NCBI RefSeq assembly: GCF_000189635.1
Contig: NW_002476317.1
Location: 248,001 to 312,000, forward strand
Direction: 5' to 3'
Source of the DNA: Tetrahymena thermophila SB210
Lineage: Eukaryota; Ciliophora; Oligohymenophorea; Hymenostomatida; Tetrahymenidae
Length of the DNA: 64,000 nucleotides
Numbering within the stretch: the stretch's first letter is position 1; each line of letters begins with the position of its first letter. This document shows, in pieces, positions 26,101 through 38,200 of the stretch. The translations under genes and the position numbers were made by a program. The notes under the pieces were generated by a model, which saw nothing but the letters and a program-made list of their open reading frames with translations, ran no database searches and was not told where the DNA came from.

Positions 26101-27853
26101 ACTTTAGTGCTACCTTCTGTAGGACCTATCGCTATATTTTTTTGCTTCGTTCTTTTTATATGGACATTAATTGGTTTGAATCTCTTCCCTTATCTTAAAC
26201 CTTAACAATATATTAATGGTTTTGATTTATCCTTTAGAGACTTCACATCAACAGTTGCTACATTAATAAGAGTAGCACAGTCTGAATTCTGGTTTGGCCT
26301 TGTTGTAGATGCTGGAAGAGAATAGCAGCCAAATTTTGTATGCTTCAATGTCAGCTCTTACGCAGAATTTGAAATTCATGGTAATAAATTAAAATATTTG
26401 GAAATAAATTTATTAATAGAGATAAATGTATATTTAGGATTGTAAGCTTAATTTTAAATTACCCAAATTTAAACATAAAAATTAACTTCTTAATACCTGA
26501 AATTTAAATTACTAATATTTTTATTAATTTAGTAAACAGATTGAATTTATTTTTAAAAAATAACAATAACAATAACAGGGTTTAGTGGCTGTGGGCATGA
26601 ACTATCTGGTTTTATTTATTTTTTCTCTTTCCACTTGATTGTTTCAATTATGATCGTTAATTTGTTACTAGCTTTGATTATAGATGGAAGTGCAGAAGCA
26701 TTTAAAATCTAGGATGCTGCTTTAAATAGATATTAATTAGATTAAATTCAAGATCTTTGGATGGAATATGATAAAGACGGGCAGGGATTTATAAATTATA
26801 AAGATTTTTGGCAATTCTCTTCGCGTATTTCAATAATCTATGGTGTTAAACAAGAGGATCTCTTAGATATAAACCATAAAAAAGATTTTTTAAAAGTTTT
26901 ACAAATTCCTATATATGAGCTGCAACAGAGAGATAGTAGTGGATAAAATATTTCTCAGTTTGGCTATATTTATCATGATGTAATTATAAAATTAACTGCT
27001 ATTTCTGTCATTTTGAAGTACGGAGCTAGTGATTCAATTAACGATGAATCAAGCATTAAGGATACTACATTATTGAGTAAATTTCATTTTTATCTTTTTT
27101 GTCTAAAATATTTGATTTTTCAATATATCATATAAATAGAAGTACCAGCTTACTCAAAAGTAGTCCCAACACAACTATTTAGTGGTGACATGTCTAGTAT
27201 CATATTAATGTAAAGAAAAATTAAGAAATGGGTGTAAAGACATAAACAGTAAATTTTTAATTTTTATTGTTTAAAAACATAAAAAGCTCTTGAAATAAAA
27301 TAAATTAATAAATTTAGCTTTGAAAATCAACTATAATAAACTACTTACTTAAAATAAAAACATATTATATTTTGATGTATGCATGTAAAAATATGAACAA
27401 AATTATTTTAAATTAAAAAGGATTTAATTGGAAAGCTAAAAGATGTCGAAAAGTAGGTCAGAAAAGCAAATGAATGATTAGCATATGATGAGTGGAGATG
27501 AAGATATTCTTTCGTTTGATGATTAGGTAATAAAGAAATTTGAAATAGCTTTTGAAGATAAATCAAATAGCACCTTCACAAAAACTAAAGAATTTATTAA
27601 TCCTGCTACCTAAAAAATTGATGGAAAGCCAATCAAAGAATTAGAAATAAAGAATCGTGAAAATTATCTGTAATCAAGTGAAGAAATAAGCAATTAATCA
27701 TATAAAACAAAATAAGATTAAAAAGATGACTCGACTTCTTAAATTTAAGAGCCAACACAAAAGACTAAAATTAATGTTCATGCTAATATAGAATAGTAGA
27801 TTTCTCTAAAGGGTGATAACGACGAAGGTGTATTATAAGAAATCAAAATATGA
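20144..27853 (+). CDS. four-domain voltage-gated cation (Ca2+-type) channel
   Basis: Pore-forming channel subunit of about 2035 residues in 19 exons whose lengths sum to 6108 nt in phase. Exon ends include 20332, 20633, 20836, 21033, 21169, 21422, 21863, 22087, 22301, 22776, 24048, 25451, 25719, 26380, 27076 and 27248. Four repeats of S1-S6 are visible. S4-type helices are KVLRIIRI (I), GWRIFRIL (II), FRAIRIIKLSKK (III) and a weak VIRSCRIV (IV). Pore loops read ESIGW, NEEW, CEGW and SEFW. Repeats II-IV keep the filter Glu; repeat I has Ile there. After S6 of repeat IV comes an EF-hand-like loop, YDKDGQGFINYKDF, as in Cav channels. The II-III linker is long and Q/K-rich. The exons at 24110-24186 and 24298-24487 are the least certain. 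Ciliary or somatic Ca2+ entry is inferred from the family. Confidence 0.9.
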
Positions 27854-28529
27854 TAATTTTTAAACATAAAAATAATTGCTTCAAAGATGAACCAGCTTAC
27901 CTTCTTTTTGCTTCTCATTATTAAATTCAAGTCTAAATTTTGAAATAAAAAAATTGCTCAGTCTATCTTGTTAAGAAGGAAAATAATCTAGATACACAAT
28001 CATAGATATTCTATGTTAAAATTAATATGTCTATTTTATTATGGCTAATAAAAAAATATATCATTTCTATAGAATTTATGCTTTAAGCTAATTTTTATTT
28101 ATCACTTGAAAAAACGCATGCGTGATTAAAAATCACCAATGTTTTAAATTTATAAAAATAAAATTGATAAAATAAATAAATAAATTTACTTCATGCATTT
28201 GAATAAAACTGTTACTTTATGTGAACTATACAACCTTACAATCAAATAAATGCTTTATTTATCAAATCAACTATTTTTGAAAAAACAAAATAAATTAATC
28301 AAAAGAAATTTGCCATTTAATTATCATAATTGTGTATTTAGAGACTTTTGATCTCATGCTTCTATCCAAACTCTAATACTAAAAATAAATTAATATCAGA
28401 TTAATAAAAGTTAAGAATATTTCTTTTGAGAAATTTCAACTATTCAATATTTTGCTAATTATTGTATTTCCTTAATTTTTTGGTAAGAATCTGTGTGAAT
28501 GTAATTTCATTTGAAAACTTGAAGCAATT
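27854..28529. other. AT-rich intergenic region
   Basis: Spacer between the channel gene and the next candidate gene on the same strand. I see nothing in it beyond AT-rich sequence. Confidence 0.55.
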
Positions 28530-29333
28530 ATGAAAGGAATGGGATTTTTCTCTCAAATCAAAATGTATCTTTAAGGTAAATTAAGAGTTTTTGGTAACTA
28601 ACTAATTAATTACCTTATTAATGAACTGAGGAATTAAGAATAATTTACATATTAATTTATTTGATTAGCTTCAAAACAAAAAGAAATAAAGAAATTTGAT
28701 AGAATTCTATATAGAGTTATTTTATCTAAAATAACCAATTATTACAAATCAGTCGAGAAATAATTTATGTTTAAAGGTTATTTTAAATATGTGAGGAATG
28801 TTAGTTAGGTTTTGTCCTTAATTTACTATTTGTGTGCAAATAATGTAAATCGCAAAATAATATTCAAAGAAAGTAATTATAACCAAGAAGTTTAAACTAA
28901 ATATTTGTATTTGTATGTAATTTAAAACTTTATTTATTTCTAAAACACAGTAAACAATATTTTATTAGATTTTGTAAATGTAAGCAATTTAAGTATTTTT
29001 GTGATTCACCTCTTTCCCTGCTTTCCAAATATCTTAAATGATACTGTTTTACTTTCCAAAAATCAAATACAGATTTAACTGACTCACTTTTCTATCAGGT
29101 TTTATTATTCCCTTTTTAATTGCATATAAAACCTTCTAATCTATAAATTTTCAAATTTATATTGGGATGTATACTAAGAGAAATAATATGCTAACAAACC
29201 ATCTCTCGAAAATAATAAAGAAATCATCAAATAAATGTATTTTTCCTAAAAAAAATATAAACAAAAATTAATTAATTCTTTCTTAAAAGCAAAAAAAAAA
29301 AAAAGCAATAACAAAAAAACAAAAAATTATTGA
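28530..29333 (+). CDS. hypothetical protein, tentative two-exon gene
   Basis: Candidate of about 236 residues. Exon 1 is 28530-28575 (MKGMGFFSQIKMYLQ), then an intron with canonical ends to 28668, then 28669-29333 closing on TGA. The second exon runs 660 bases without an in-frame TGA, longer than expected by chance in this spacer. Its first half (KKFDRILYRVILSKITNYYK and on) looks protein-like. The middle is hydrophobic and the end is Lys-rich with an A-run, which may be untranslated or mis-read. No family recognised. It ends 114 bases before the ATG of the MGAC gene, so it might instead belong to that transcript's upstream region. I keep it at moderate to low confidence. Confidence 0.4.
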
Positions 29334-29447
29334 GAGCCCTAATTTGAAAATCCTGACTTTAAAAAAGGGGCAAGAACAATTCTTATAAATTGTATTTACA
29401 TATAATTACTAACAAAAACAAGAACTTGAATTAAACTATTTTAAAAC

Positions 29448-29975
29448 ATGGGAGCATGTGGAGGTAAGCCTAAAGTTCAAAAGAGAAACATTGGCTAAAA
29501 AATACATAGAAATTCGACAAAAGGCTTAAGTTTTTTGTAACAGGTACTGACTGTTAATGGAGTTAAAAGTGATAACTATTAAAACGTAGATCCAAGAAAA
29601 ATAATATAGCAAATTTAACAAACATAAAATGACACTGATGAATTTGCTGATAAAAAAATAACTTTAGCTTAAATCAATGAAAGTAGTATCTTAAAAAGAA
29701 GACAAAAAAAATTTCCTATTTAGGGTGAATAACAATTTTCTTCACCCATTTACCTAGAAGGAAATCTAATTGATAATTACACTTAAATGATAAAATAAAA
29801 TACTAAAAACAAATAAGTATGCTAACCACATAAACTTTAACCTTTATATGAAGTTAGTGTAAATACTTTTTAAAACTACTCTACAACAAACAGTTTTTAA
29901 CCAACATTTTCTCAAGCTCAAATTAATATCCCAAACTAAAGATAGTCTGCTAACTCTCTTGATAATATAAAATGA
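29448..29975 (+). CDS. small MGAC-type acylated protein (175 aa)
   Basis: Single-exon frame of 176 codons from ATG (29448) to TGA (29973-29975) with many TAA/TAG Gln codons. It starts MGACGGKPKVQKR: Gly2 is myristoylatable, Cys4 palmitoylatable, and the following Lys/Arg cluster suits membrane binding. The remainder is Gln/Asn/Thr-rich and probably disordered, with no known domain. It is the fourth such protein in the window and the only one on the plus strand. Unlike the other three it has Gly rather than Ser at position 6, so acylation is a little less certain. A GT five codons in could be a donor site, but the unspliced frame is open to the end. Confidence 0.66.
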
Positions 29976-32280
29976 GATTGAATAACTATCATTCATATTT
30001 TGAGTTGAAATCTTAAATACTTCAAAAAATATCCTACACTTATGAAAATCAAAAAATAAAAAAAGAATCTCTTACATTAATAACTTTTACAATTATTATT
30101 CAAATCTAAATTTAAAAATAAATACCCAAATCCTTCTAAAACTATCTTACACCTATTTCTTTTTTCTTATCATCTATCTATCTAACCACAATCTAATAAA
30201 TATTAGTTAAATTAATACCTTTTAGTTATTTGATTATAAATTATTTATTTGTAAAAATTTGTGATGTATATTTAAATAAACAAAAGATTACTTTTTTACT
30301 TCTTTTCAAGTGAATGAACTCCTCAAATTAAATTAAATTCTTTTTAATGAAATGCAATTAATTTTTTACAAATTTTTTAATTTTAATGTAAGCTAAATAA
30401 GTATTTATAGTATATAGATTATTATTGTTTTGAGAGTATTATTAATATTTTATGGCAATTTCAATTTATTATGAATTTAATTTCTAAAAAGATTGCTAAT
30501 AACAATATTATTTTTTCCACTGTAGTAACATTCATGAAATAACGATAAGCAATCAATCTTATCTTATTATAATTAAAATAAAAAATTATCTATATTAAAA
30601 ATAAAGTTATTAATCTAAGCTTGCATACTAAAATTGCACATTTTTATCTTATATTTTTCTGTTATTTAAATTTTGTGATTTTTATAAATAAAAATCTTCA
30701 ATTTACACACCCAAATACAAAATAAAAATATTGTTTTTGTATAAAATTAAAATTAGATTAAAATTGCTTTATAAAAATTTCCACTTTTATTCATAAAATT
30801 ACATTTTTATTTGATTTGCTAAGTGATTTCCCTTAAAAAAGTAAAACATGAATTTATATATCTTCATCAAATATAAAATTTTTTTAATTTTTCTGAAATT
30901 GAAAATAATTATTTTTAGAAAATACTCTCATAATAAAAGGAAAGATTTTATAAATAATTTAAAATAAAAATGCATAATTAAAATCAAAGACACTTTAAAA
31001 CAAGCACAATCAAAATACTTTGATATAAATTTTAATGCAGATTTTATTATTTTTGATTAGAAATTCAAAATAATTTATTTTATTTTAATGATAAATCAAT
31101 AAAAATAATATCTTTAAAAAATTAATAAGAATTAAAATATTTTTTTCTATAAAAATAAAAAATAATTCAAAATTTTTTTACCTTAAAAGTAAAATTATTA
31201 TTTCCATAAACTAATTTGAGGAAATAGCACAATAGCGTTTTTGTAAGGTATTTTATTTGTCAAAAATAAAATATGAATTTAATTAAAATATTTCATAAAA
31301 GATTATCGCATGCTAAATGTGTAAAAATATTTTTTATTGACTAAAATATTATCTCTAAAGTTTAGATAATTTATTTTTTAACGTGTATAAAATAATAATA
31401 ATTTATAATAGATAGATAGATTTGATATTCTCAAAGCATGTAAATGCAGGAAGCTAAGAATATTTATTTAGAAAAATTCGGATCATAAAAAATAATAAAT
31501 TTAATTAAATGTATTTCTTACACTAAATGCAAAGCTTTTATTAATGTATTTGTTATGAATTTATTTATTTATTTATTTTTCTAAGGAAATATGCAGAATG
31601 GAAGGTCAGGGTTCAGAAAAGATAGGAAAAATATATATTAGAAAGAAGGGAATAATATACATACCTTTAGATAAAAAAAGCATCATGCTATTTTTGATAA
31701 GTAATATCAAAGCAAGTAGAAAGACAATCAGATTTATCGAATTAATTTGTTTATTTGTTTATTTGTATAAAAAACAAACAAATAAAATAGCGTATATTGA
31801 TTAATGTTATTCAATAGTTTATGAGTGAGTATAAGACACTTTATCTTTTAGCTTTTGAATCTTATAGATTCTACGCAGTGAATTGCTTGGAATTATTTGC
31901 AATAAATAATAAAAGATAGAAGAATAGAAGAGAAAAGAAAGAAGAAATAAGAAATATTAAAACATAAAACAGAAAATAAATAAAAGCTATTTTCATTTAA
32001 GAAATTATATATTACTTATTTTTTAATTGTCTTTCTTTCAAAATTCAACAAAAACAACAGCTAAGCAATAAAATAACAAGAAAAGACAGCAAGTCGGTGT
32101 TAATAGCAGGTGAAAATTAACCTTAGAACAACATCATATATTTTAGAGCTCGTTAATCACTTCAAGTGGAGACATTTATAACTTATCAAGAGTTTCCCGG
32201 ATAAAGTTTGAAGAAGAATTAGTTAGAAAAACATATAATTTTGAAAGAATAATAAAAAACTCATTAATATCATCATACAA
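29976..32280. other. AT-rich intergenic region upstream of the giant gene
   Basis: 2.3 kb of spacer. The frame at 31598-31804 is short, lysine-rich and spacer-like, and I do not accept it. A small inverted repeat is at 31751-31785. No other signal seen. Confidence 0.55.
31751..31785. repeat. inverted repeat, 10-base arms
   Basis: Arms TTATTTGTTT (31751-31760) and AAACAAATAA (31776-31785) are perfectly complementary across a 15-base loop. It is low-complexity sequence and could arise by chance in such AT-rich DNA. Confidence 0.45.
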
Positions 32281-35200
32281 ATGAGCATATAATTTAGTGA
32301 AATTAAAAGTCCCATTTTTCAATAAGCTAGTGATTTTGCCTATGATAGTTCTGGAAGTTAAATTATTTTGGTCAATTCTAGCTCCTTATAAGCTTAATAA
32401 GTGACTTTCGAAAAATAAAGCAGCTTGAATTAGCAAGTAGTAGGTTAATAAGCCCTTAATAATTAATAATAGGTTATGTCAGATGATATCTCTGAACAAT
32501 TAAGCTTTTAAAATACTTCTTTTACATATAAGTAAAATATTTGTATTCCTGAAGAATATTAGCAAGTTGTAGGCAAAGAAATGCTTCCTCAATAGCAAGA
32601 TAAAGATTAAGATAACACCAAGCAAGATACATAAGTAGTAAAAAGCGATAAGATTTAGCCAAGTTTAGGGGCATATTTTAACACTTTAAGATTCTCTAAG
32701 TTAAAAAGTTCATAGACAGGGATTTCTATTTCTCCTTCAGGATTGACTGCAACTTGTAAAGCCTCACAATCAGCTAGTTATGCTATTTGCGGTACAAGTT
32801 TTGCACACTAAAACTCCTATTATTTAGAGTTAGAATTCCCAAATGGGTGTGAAGGTATAGATTTCGGGTTAGTCTAAATGCCCGCAAATTTATAAAATCC
32901 TTAGTCCCTCAAAACTCATTTGATCACTTACAAGTAATATTAAATATATCTTAATAAAATGTTTATCTAGATCAATACTCCATGAACAAGATGCTATACT
33001 AAATTATACATAAATACATCTTGAAATCAATACATAATTTCTGTATCTCACATTTTTATTTTCAAGCAAATAAAATAACTAGAAGCACAAACAAACAAAC
33101 ATTAAAAAAAACATATAATAGAAAAATAATTATAATTTCATCTTATTGAAAAAATGATTCAATAAACCAAAAAATTTCAATATTAGGATTTAAAATAAAA
33201 GTTAACAATTATATATAGTTATAAAAATAAGCTTATCATTTTTTAAACATCTATTATAGGTATAAAACATAAAAAACGGTTGGCGTAAAAATTGATACAA
33301 ATGACTGGACTATTAAAGTTTGGTTTAATGGAGAATTCTAAAAAGTAAAGTCAAAAAGAATCCCAAAAGGTGATTATTCATTCTGTCTTAAAATGAATTT
33401 GAGAGGTGTAACTTGCATAATTAATCCATTTGCAGAAGATCCTGAAAAGAAGCTTTCTTTATATGTAAATTTATTTTTATTTTTATTAAATCTGAGATTC
33501 CGCTTTTATCGTATCTTTTCTTAAACCCTGATCTTATTGCCTTTAATTTTCCTTACACATTTCAAATTAGCTTATTTTTTGTGATCAAATGAAATTTAAA
33601 AATCTTTAATTTAACACAATAATTATTTTTAAAGTAGAGAAGAACTCATTTGAACGGATAAGTAGAAGCAAAAGAGGATTAAAATGCTACTGAATAGCCT
33701 CTAATTTAAGATTTGCTCATAAAAGTTAAAGATTTACTTAATTAAACCTAATAATCACCAAAGCAAGTTGGATCAAACAAAGATGAAAATATTTCTATAG
33801 GTTATTTAGAAAAAAATAATAATTTAATTGCAATTAAAGATAATAAAATAAAGCTTATTAGAAAAAATCATTAAGGCTAATATCCCTTTCATCTTTCGCA
33901 TTTTTAGAATCGTCCTACTAAATTATCTGATATTGTTTTCTTGCAAATATATCTTTCTGAAATCGAAGAGTTGATATCATAACCTAATTTATTTGAATAG
34001 ATTTCTCCAAAAATATCTGAAAATTTATTGAAAAAATTAGCATAAGCAATAGAGCTCTATGGACATATAGATGATAATTAAATTTTAGCTGTCCCATTCA
34101 ATTTCTGTGAAATAAAAAGCACAATTGACTCATTAATAGAGAATGTCACTTCCCACATAAATGCTATTTATGAGTACCTCAACCCATCTGTTGTTTAAAA
34201 TGTAAAATTTGATGGTTTTTATAAAGTTTTAATAAATACTTTTTGCTATTAATATAAAGTTACCTGAAGATAAATAGGTCTATGTAGCAAACAATATAGA
34301 TTTAATTAGTAATAATTAAGTTTATCCTAACGATGGACTTCCTTTTTTTAATGAAAGTGATGAAGATTTACCTTAGTAGGCAGTATTAGAATAAGCAAGT
34401 AGTGCTGCTGAAAAGGTTGAAGAGCCAGCCTAGTAATAAATCAAATAATAAATTTAAAAGAAGTCATTTAAAGAAGATACAGATTCTCATAAATCAGCAG
34501 TTAGTGTAAAAGATCCTATTGAAAACCTGAAAGATATAGCAAAAAATTGGGATATAAGCTCTCTTCATTCTATTTTATATACTTTATTAAGGTTAGATGA
34601 GTAGTTATTTGCAATGACTTTACACGAAGATGCTTCAAATGAGCTTAAATAGCTGTTTAATACAGGAGTTTCACGTATTTTTGCAGCATTTGGAAGATTA
34701 ATTTCCTTTTATAATTACACTAATACAAATTTTTCAATTGAGAATTTGGCTTAAGCAGGATTGGTAAATATTCACGATTTACAATAAAACCTTCGTCATT
34801 TCCTTGATTATTATACTCCTCTTTAAATTTCAAAGGCTTCTAATGTATAAGATATTTAGAAATAAATCTAAACTCAATTAGAAGGAAACAAGTAATATTT
34901 TAGTTGATATCATCTATTTCAATTTATAAGTTATTTTTATATTTAAATTAGCTTTGTAAACGGATCTTTAAATTTAGACGTTGGATTAGATGTAACTGTG
35001 AATTCAATGTCCTATTAAGTTCATAAAAATAGCAAAAACTAAATAAGTGACAAAAAAGTTAAATTTATAAAGCCTTAAAGAAAATACCTTAGTAATTATA
35101 TTTGTTCTTTTGATTCAGAAGGTTGTGTTAACATCTGGAATACAGAATTAAATCTTCAAAGAGTCGCTATTTCTGAATTTAAAAAAGAGTTTGTTTTTCC

Positions 35201-38200
35201 AGTTGAGTGCTAAATTGGTAATGATCTTCGTAAAAATGAGGAAGAGCTTAATAGCAAAATGAACGAAGCTTCCAACAGTTCAAATTTCTAAAGTTAACTC
35301 TATAAAATTCTTGAAAATTCCATATCTTCATAGTGTAAATATGCTAAGAAGCCTAAGCCTATTGAAAAATCGATAGTAGCAGACGCAGAAATTATTGAAA
35401 AGCTATTAAATTATGTATTTTTTTTAAAGTTAGATAAAAAATCTAATTATATTTTTTTCTAAATAGGGTTTTACTGTTAATGTTGCTAAGAAAGCTTGCA
35501 TTGAAGTTAAAAACGAGAGTGTTGAAAAAGCATTAGATGTTGCTTTAAGAATACAACAAGAGGAAAATAGTGAATTAGAATAAAATAATCAGAAGAGCTC
35601 ACTTTTCAGTGGTGATGATGAAATTCATGTTAATAGCATAAAATAAGAGTGGTCATGCGAAATATGTACTTATTAGAACTTTGGCAGATTCTAAAAGTGT
35701 GAAATGTGCTTTTCCCCTGCCCCTGAGAGTGCATATTACACAGAAGAAGAAGTAATGGAGATTATGCAAGAAAAATTGCTTTAAAAATAGTTAGAAGAAG
35801 AAAGAATATTGAAAGAAATTCAAAGAAAAGAAGAAGAAGAAAATAGAATTAAAAAGGAAACTCTGGAAAGAGAAGAGCAGAGATTAAAATAATTAGAAGA
35901 AAATAAATAAAAAATGAAGGCCTTCTTAGAGTAATCTGAAGCTAAAAGTGGATTCTTATTAAATTTAAAATAAAATTCTTTAGCCTAACTAATCGCTGGT
36001 GTTTCATTTAACAGCTAATGTGGTAGCGGTGTCTCTTAAAAGAGCTTGCTTCGTATTAGAAGGTTTGCAACTAACCCAAATTTACTTAATTAATTTTATA
36101 GCTTAACCTCGAAGGGTATTGTTTGTAATTTAAATGGCTAATATATATAAGAAAATACAATTAACTCACTTGAGAGTATTCTCTTTTCTAATGAAAATAA
36201 TCGCTATATTTTTGAAACTCTTTCACCAATAGCTACTGAAAATTCAGATTTACACAATTTGCTTGCTGTGTCAGAAGCTAATTTATAGTTTGAAGAAGAG
36301 AGCATTATCGATTGCAGTTGGAGATTAATTTCATAATCTTCCGAGAACGAAGTAATGATTTTATTAATTTTTTAGCCAATTTAATATTTAAATATTAAAA
36401 TAGACCTATGATTTATTTATCTTGACATGCTCCTCAAACAATTAATTAAATTTGCATTAATATAAAATGGTTTTTGATATCCTCGATCCCTATAATCTTT
36501 AAAAGAAAGAAATTGAAACATAATTCATTAAAAAAATTATAATTAGCACTTAACAAGAAAGAACCGAAGAAGGTCTTATTGTACTATCAGAAAAAAGCGA
36601 AGTAGTTATAGTAGTAATTTAAAATAAAATATTCTATATCCCTATAACTAAATAAGTTATGTCTAATGAGATATAAGTAAAAGAACTAAAAGGCAGTGCT
36701 GAGAACATTAATTTAATATTATCTGGCAGTCTATTTATTACAGATAAAACATAAACTCTTACTATTATTAATATACCCTAATAAATAACTGTTTAACAAA
36801 CATAGCCTAATCAAATTGAATAAGATAGCCAAATTGATTTATATAATACAATCAATTTCACAGAACAATAGCTTAAATTTTTAAAATAATAACTTTAATA
36901 TTATCAAATAGGCACATTAGCTAATAAACTCTCCTAAAAATCTGAATTATATGATTCATTTTCATAACTCAATTCTAAGCATTCATTTAATTTGAGAAAT
37001 AAACATAAATTTGAAGTAGAATTTTAATTATAGAATCCTTAATACTTGTAAAGCATTCTATTGGACTTCAGCCTAGTCTCCCCTTAGAAGGACGCAAAAT
37101 CACTTCTTCCACTTACAGAGTAATTTTTACTATTTAATAAATAAATAAATTTTATTTATCATTTTAAATAAAAAAACACTTTAGCTGTATCTTAAAAGAA
37201 AAAGTTGATCAGAATAGCTTCTTTTCTTTTGATACTTGGGAGCCTTAATCTCAACCTAAGACATCATAAAATGGAAACTCAAATTTAAATTTAAATGAAA
37301 AATCAAATAAATACTTACCTTTATCTATTTAACTTTGCACTGGAACTCCTTATTCATAAAAGCATTAATCTAGTTCAATTTTATTCCCTAATTAAAGTTC
37401 ATTCTAAAGCTTTGATTAAAATTGTTGCTTCCTGGTAAAACATCTTCACAATAAATATATTGTTGCAGATTCTGTAACTATAGAATCTTACGATCATCCT
37501 ATTGAAGGAGGTTATCCAGTAGGCACTTTGTTAATTTTCACTGCTGATCATCCATCTGTTATTGAACGTGCAGCACACCAGTTTTCTTAAATGACATAAG
37601 CAGAATACGATGAATGGAGAGAGAAAAATCAAGGTAGAAATCTTGAATAATGGGAACCTGTTGCCTGTGTTTCATTCAGCGAGTCACAAACTATAAAAAC
37701 TGTTAATGTTGACTACAAAAGGTAAGCTTAAATTTTCAATACTTTCAAACAAATCTTTAAATATAATTTAATAAATTAATTAATAGGTGTTCAAAGTATA
37801 TTTTAGTAATGCCAACTTCTCTTAGACAAAAGTTCAAGCATTTAACTGGAAATCAATGTACATCTTATTAATTTGTTGGTGTTTAAGGTTTTGCTCTGAA
37901 TGAAGTTTCTCAACTTGAAAATGGCTTTAATTTGAAAAATTCTAGCTCAAGTGAAATCTAATTTATTTAAAAATATATAAACGAAAATGTTACAATTGAA
38001 GTTAAGACTCAGCAAAGTAATGAGTGGATTGCTTTAACAGAAGAAAAAACTAGCATATTCTTAAAGAACTTTGCTAAAAACACTGTAGTACCAAATTATA
38101 AATTAAATACTTCCATAGTAAAGCGCTTAAGTGATCTTGGAGAAGTAGCTAGTTCACTTGCTAATTCTAGTGATTTGACTCTTCAATTTATTTCTGAAGA

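Noticed and set aside
31598-31804. 68-codon frame
   Set aside because: Lys/Ile-rich, ends in a simple-sequence hairpin and shows no domain or gene-like composition.
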